DNA of 16,353 bases from CAZZDA01 sp964652585. Its GTDB lineage: Bacteria > Patescibacteriota > Patescibacteriia > UBA1544. The position numbers were made by a program, and so were the translations under genes. The notes under the pieces are model-generated. The model had not been told where the DNA came from, did no database searches, and saw only the letters and a program-made list of their open reading frames with translations. Of this stretch, positions 12,922 to 16,353 are shown one piece after another. How positions within the stretch are numbered: position 1 is the first letter of the stretch; each line of letters begins with the position of its first letter. The stretch is from positions 1 to 16,353 of the forward strand of contig CAZZDA010000020.1 of the NCBI GenBank assembly GCA_964652585.1, read 5' to 3'.

Positions 12922-14976
12922 ATGCAGTATACCATATTTTTGAAGATAGCTCTACTTGGCATCGGTCTTGCGGCTTTTTTTATTCCCCTACCTCTTGTGG
13001 CTGTTTTAGTAACTATTTTCTATATTACTATTATAAGCAACTCCTTATCATTATGGATTCAACGTACTACGGGATATTATAGCACCATATCTTTTGGCTT
13101 TCTTCTTCTCCTCTCTTTTTGGGTTATTGCCGGATCCATCATCTACTATATATATGCTTTTCCGGCATTACTCGCCCTCTTCGTATTACTTTTACCAGCC
13201 ATAGGTATTCCACATATCTTTCCAAAACTCCCCCTCTTTTCCATCAAAAATGTTATTTCCCTTTTTTTCTTTATCGGCATAGGTGCTTGGCTACTCTCAA
13301 TTCTCTCCTCATCCGCAACAACAGAAGCTATACGATCTCCATGGGATGTGGTACCACCGCTTTTTTTCGCGGGCGTATTTCTCAGTGTTTTAGGAGGAGT
13401 AACAACACTCTCAAAGAAAAAATATCATGCACTTTCTTTGCCTATTCTCCTGTTTGTAGCGCTACCGATGTTGAGCGTAACAATTTTGGTATACCCTCTT
13501 GGCTTTGGATTTGATCCATTTATCCACGAGGCTGCCGGAACTATCATTGCAGAAGATGGGGTACTCTATCCAAAAACACCCTATTACATCGGTCAGTATG
13601 TACTGGTACAAATATTCCACGCGAGCACGCACCTTCCCCTTGCCGTTATTGACAAACTGCTCGTACCATTTTTGACATTACTTGTTCTCATTCCCTTGGC
13701 AATTCGCTGGCTTACACACTACGCACATACCGCGTCACAAAAAACGAGCATGGCTCCCGCGTTAGGAGTTTTGACGCTCTTTGTAGCTCCTTATTTCTTC
13801 CTTATTTTCTCAACACCGCAGCACCTCTCCTATCTCTTCTTTCTCATAACACTTTTGACTGTTCTTACTGCTCGTACACCGTCCAAACAACAACATCTTG
13901 CGTGGCTTCCCGCACTGGCAACGCTTTTTATTCATCCGCTTGCGGGTATTCCTCTTTGCATATGGCTTTTCGCTATGATACTGCAAAAATATGCACGACG
14001 CACGAGTGTAGGTGTTGTTATTAGTGCAAGCATCATACTGCCGCTTCTCTTTTTATTGCAAGGATTCATAAACCAAGACAAAAGCGTCATACTGCAGTAT
14101 CCCGCATTCTCATTTCCTACGTTTGAGAAATGGCTGCTCGCCATACGTGAACTGCACTTTTTCTTACCGCTTGATTTCGCCACACACTATAGCTCTATCG
14201 CAACGGGTCTCGTTTTTATTTTTACTTTTATTGGCATAGCAGCGTTGTTAAAAAAGAAGGTGATTGAGCATTCGCACTTTGCTCATTTTGTATACCTCTT
14301 TTTTATTCTTCTTATAAATTTTTTGATACTACGATTTTTTCTTACTTTTTCCTACCTCATCAACTACGAACAACTTTCGTTCACCAATCGCTTACTCGAT
14401 CTCCTTTTCATCTCTTTTCTGCCTTTTGCCATGATTGGGTTTTACCAAGCGGCAACACGATTGCGGTACATGCCAAAACTCGTACAGATTTTCTCTTTTA
14501 TTGTTATAGCGGCAATGCTTACCGCATCAACATATACTACCTACCCGAAGAACGATGCGTACGCAAAAGGACGCAACATCAATACGAGTGCCGCTGATTT
14601 TTCGGCTGTCGCGTGGATCAACGAGCGCGCGGAAACAGACAATTATATTGTACTTGCAAATCAAGCGGTATCAGCAGCAGCACTCCGCACGTACGGCTTC
14701 AAACGCTATAGTATAACACCGCAAGGAGAGCTTTTTTACTACCCCATCCCTACAAGCTCGCCCTTATATCAACTCTATTTGGATTTTGTCTATACGGATC
14801 ACACCCGCGCTCCCGCTCAACAAGCAATGAAGCTTATGCACACAACGGAAGTTTTTATTGTCATAAATGATTATTGGACCGACGCAAAAAACATCATAAA
14901 AAAAGCAACCCCACACGCTGATGAGGTTATGACGTTGGAAGACGGTCGTGTCACTATTTTCCGTTATCTTCAATAA
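12922..14976 (+). CDS. Large polytopic membrane protein, GT-C-like
   Basis: This is a 684-residue protein with about fifteen hydrophobic segments over residues 5-545 and a soluble C-terminal domain of about 130 residues. Several segments come before the loop GFGFDPFIHEAAGTIIAEDG (195-213). Its DPFxH, with D198 and H202, is reminiscent of the acidic-loop motif of GT-C glycosyltransferases (D followed by a short amphipathic helix). An HPLAGIPL segment and FDPF-type loops are also seen in unassigned membrane proteins of archaea and candidate-phylum bacteria. The C-terminal domain (AVAWINERAETDNYIVLANQ..., ending in DGRVTIFRYLQ) resembles the soluble tails of oligosaccharyltransferase- or PMT-like enzymes. 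Function is otherwise unknown: glycosyltransferase, flippase or polymerase are open. It is the only plus-strand gene here, divergent from pgsA, and its 3' end overlaps the convergent GT4 gene by 23 bp. The start at 12922 is close behind a weak AGG. Confidence 0.6.
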   Translation: MQYTIFLKIALLGIGLAAFFIPLPLVAVLVTIFYITIISNSLSLWIQRTTGYYSTISFGFLLLLSFWVIAGSIIYYIYAFPALLALFVLLLPAIGIPHIFPKLPLFSIKNVISLFFFIGIGAWLLSILSSSATTEAIRSPWDVVPPLFFAGVFLSVLGGVTTLSKKKYHALSLPILLFVALPMLSVTILVYPLGFGFDPFIHEAAGTIIAEDGVLYPKTPYYIGQYVLVQIFHASTHLPLAVIDKLLVPFLTLLVLIPLAIRWLTHYAHTASQKTSMAPALGVLTLFVAPYFFLIFSTPQHLSYLFFLITLLTVLTARTPSKQQHLAWLPALATLFIHPLAGIPLCIWLFAMILQKYARRTSVGVVISASIILPLLFLLQGFINQDKSVILQYPAFSFPTFEKWLLAIRELHFFLPLDFATHYSSIATGLVFIFTFIGIAALLKKKVIEHSHFAHFVYLFFILLINFLILRFFLTFSYLINYEQLSFTNRLLDLLFISFLPFAMIGFYQAATRLRYMPKLVQIFSFIVIAAMLTASTYTTYPKNDAYAKGRNINTSAADFSAVAWINERAETDNYIVLANQAVSAAALRTYGFKRYSITPQGELFYYPIPTSSPLYQLYLDFVYTDHTRAPAQQAMKLMHTTEVFIVINDYWTDAKNIIKKATPHADEVMTLEDGRVTIFRYLQ

Positions 14977-16138
14977 GATTTACAAGCCTCTCTACATACT
15001 CCTGCACATTATTTAGGTGCGCAACACCTAAATAATGTAGGCGCTCTTCTGTAATACGCTGCAAAACTTCCTGAATTTCTTTTTCATTTCCGGCAGTTAT
15101 GAGTATATCCCCTGCTTTTTCGTCTACAAGTTCAGGAATACCGCCAATGCGAGACGCAAGCACCGGTATACCCGCCGCGTGCGCTTCCAGTATTACCGTC
15201 GGTGTATTTTCATAGCAGAGCGACGGTACAACAAGCATATGCGCTTTTTGTAGTACTTTTGCAACTTCAGTGTGCTTGATTTTTCCTTGTACGGTTACAC
15301 CTGTGTTATTGCAGTAAAGTTTTTGTAAATCAGCATACTCACTTCCTGAACCTACAATAGTAAGATGAGCTTTTCTCTTACTTTCCGCACGCCACTTAGA
15401 AAAGATATTCGCAAACCAGGAAATACCTTTGTGCGGCTCCAGTTGGCCAATATAGAGTAACTCCAGTGTGTCTGTAAGTGGTTTTTCAGTATGCTCTTGA
15501 ATGACAATATCTGTTGGATTTTGCAGTACTATTTTTTGTGATCTCGGAAAAAAATCACGTTTTTCATAAAACTCTTTTAAAAACTTTGACGGATAGATAA
15601 CAGTGTCGGGTGAGCCGAAAAGATGCTTTGCAAAAGCTTCATACCACTTTCGCAGTACAGTACGCTGCTGCCAAGTATGCTCTTCTCCGTAGATAAGTAG
15701 ACCCGATGGGATAACTAGTTGCACATCATGAACAGTATGTACGTGCCAAACGCCCGCTTTTTTTATTGCTTTCGGAATACTATACCCTATACCTTTTAAG
15801 TTATGTGTCATTACAATATCCGGCTTAAAATATTTGATCATCTTTTTTGTTACTACATAACTCATCGGGTTGCACATATCTTTCACATGCCATAATATAC
15901 GTATGATTGCCGGTAATTTTCCTACATTACCATACCAGCACACATTAGGAGGAAAAAACCTTTGTACCTTCACACCGTTCACTATTTCATATTTTTTGCC
16001 AGAAAATGCGGGCTTGGCAGTCAGCACCCGCACCATACGTCCCTGTTGTATTAATTCCTCCGCAACAGTTTGTGTAACACGCTCCGCACCGCCCTTGCTA
16101 TATGGTTCGTAGAGATTTGAAATGAGTAAAATACGCAT
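14954..16138 (-). CDS. GT4 family glycosyltransferase
   Basis: This is a 394-residue retaining GT-B enzyme acting at the inner membrane face on nucleotide-sugar donors. The N-terminal acceptor domain begins MRILLISNLYEPYSKGGAER (GGAER, 16-20). HTVHDVQ (134-140) is the inter-domain region. The C-terminal donor domain has YIGQLEPHKG (229-238, phosphate-binding K237) and the signature E310-x7-E318 in YENTPTVILEAHAAGIPV, then GGIPELV. All expected residues are present and length is normal. It begins 3 nt after the VanZ-like stop, so the two are co-transcribed. Its final codons overlap the convergent membrane protein gene, and residues about 367-378 are encoded by a perfect hairpin. The sugar and acceptor cannot be read from sequence; polysaccharide or glycolipid assembly is likely. 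Confidence 0.92.
   Translation of the reverse strand: MRILLISNLYEPYSKGGAERVTQTVAEELIQQGRMVRVLTAKPAFSGKKYEIVNGVKVQRFFPPNVCWYGNVGKLPAIIRILWHVKDMCNPMSYVVTKKMIKYFKPDIVMTHNLKGIGYSIPKAIKKAGVWHVHTVHDVQLVIPSGLLIYGEEHTWQQRTVLRKWYEAFAKHLFGSPDTVIYPSKFLKEFYEKRDFFPRSQKIVLQNPTDIVIQEHTEKPLTDTLELLYIGQLEPHKGISWFANIFSKWRAESKRKAHLTIVGSGSEYADLQKLYCNNTGVTVQGKIKHTEVAKVLQKAHMLVVPSLCYENTPTVILEAHAAGIPVLASRIGGIPELVDEKAGDILITAGNEKEIQEVLQRITEERLHYLGVAHLNNVQEYVERLVNLIEDNGK
15006..15038. other. Perfect 14-bp hairpin inside the GT4 coding region
   Basis: ACATTATTTAGGTG (15006-15019) pairs without mismatch with CACCTAAATAATGT (15025-15038) across the 5-nt loop CGCAA. It codes for about residues 367-378 of the GT4 enzyme (HYLGVAHLNN) and begins 30 nt after the stop of the convergent plus-strand gene. 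No U tract follows on either strand. Confidence 0.75.
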
Positions 16139-16141
16139 AGT

Positions 16142-16353
16142 TTATTTCTTTTTTTTAACTAGCAGAAATGCCATCACTCCTATACCAACACTATCAATAA
16201 ACACATCAACTATACTCCCCTGCCTTCCAGCCACAAATGATTGATGCCATTCGTCGCTTAGCGCATAAAGAACGCTACATACAAGAGCGAGTATTATGCG
16301 CTGTTTTTTAGTATGAGCAATACTGCCAAGCACCCTATACCACAAGTAGCACA
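16142..16353 (-). CDS. VanZ-like membrane protein, 5' end outside the window
   Basis: Only the C-terminal roughly 70 residues are present. The frame is open through the window edge, so the TTG at 16345 is not the true start. The VanZ-family core is clear: ALVCSVLYALSDEWHQSFVAGRQGSIVDVFIDSVGIG, with the SDExHQxFV and GRxGSxxDVxID elements. A hydrophobic segment and a lysine-rich end (KKKK) follow. VanZ proteins are small membrane proteins first seen beside glycopeptide-resistance genes, but most homologues have no known link to resistance. The gene sits 3 nt upstream of the GT4 gene in the same direction. Confidence 0.85.
   Translation of the reverse strand, partial: CYLWYRVLGSIAHTKKQRIILALVCSVLYALSDEWHQSFVAGRQGSIVDVFIDSVGIGVMAFLLVKKKK

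Noticed and set aside
16142..16345. VanZ-like gene as a teicoplanin-resistance determinant
   Set aside because: Only the domain is shared. There are no VanHAX-type genes here and most VanZ homologues are unrelated to resistance.

Overview
The window looks like a chromosomal segment of a small-genome bacterium of the Candidate Phyla Radiation (Patescibacteria, most likely a Parcubacteria-type lineage). This is inferred from gene style, not from a marker gene. The signs are a PEGA-domain membrane-anchored protein, many glycosyltransferases, polytopic GT-C-like proteins without a clear family, a short-form RmlA, very tight gene packing, mostly poor Shine-Dalgarno sequences, and short word-like repeats at gene boundaries. 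The standard code (TAA, TAG and TGA stops) fits every gene. No rRNA, tRNA, CRISPR array or transposase gene was found, and no gene-free stretch exceeds about 210 bases.

Layout. (1) 93-2677, minus strand: murA followed by a ctpA-type S41 processing peptidase, both cell-envelope genes. (2) 2678-2887: a divergent intergenic region holding a good murA promoter and a CAAATG-word inverted repeat. (3) 2888-4282, plus strand: a PEGA-domain protein, convergent with and overlapping the next block. (4) 4272-12791, minus strand: a long co-directional series. In transcription order it is pgsA, a GT-C-like membrane glycosyltransferase, two small membrane or anchored proteins of unknown function, a HIT protein, then a dTDP-sugar cluster (rmlC-like, rmlB, rmlD, rmlA), and a GT2 rhamnosyltransferase-like enzyme. 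A hairpin and a promoter-like pair between the HIT gene and rmlC suggest that the dTDP-sugar cluster is its own transcription unit. A 163-165 bp perfectly centred foldback element sits between rmlB and rmlD. (5) 12922-14976, plus strand: a 684-residue polytopic membrane protein with a GT-C-like DPFxH loop. (6) 14954-16353, minus strand: a VanZ-like gene cut by the window edge, then a GT4 glycosyltransferase.

How the genes fit together. MurA makes the first committed peptidoglycan precursor and the S41 protease trims envelope proteins. RmlA, B, C-like and D make dTDP-L-rhamnose or a close relative, which the GT2 enzyme could transfer. GT4 and the GT-C-like proteins would assemble and modify a surface glycan, and PgsA makes phosphatidylglycerophosphate-type lipid. 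The whole window therefore reads as an envelope-building region.

Most worth a second look: the helix-turn-helix domain fused to an RmlC-like cupin that lacks the usual catalytic lysine; the unusual N-terminal extension on the adjacent RmlB; the foldback element inserted exactly at the rmlB stop codon, with end fragments at two other gene junctions; four different word-repeat blocks placed exactly at gene boundaries, one of which appears to have removed a downstream start codon; and a perfect 14-bp hairpin inside the GT4 coding region.
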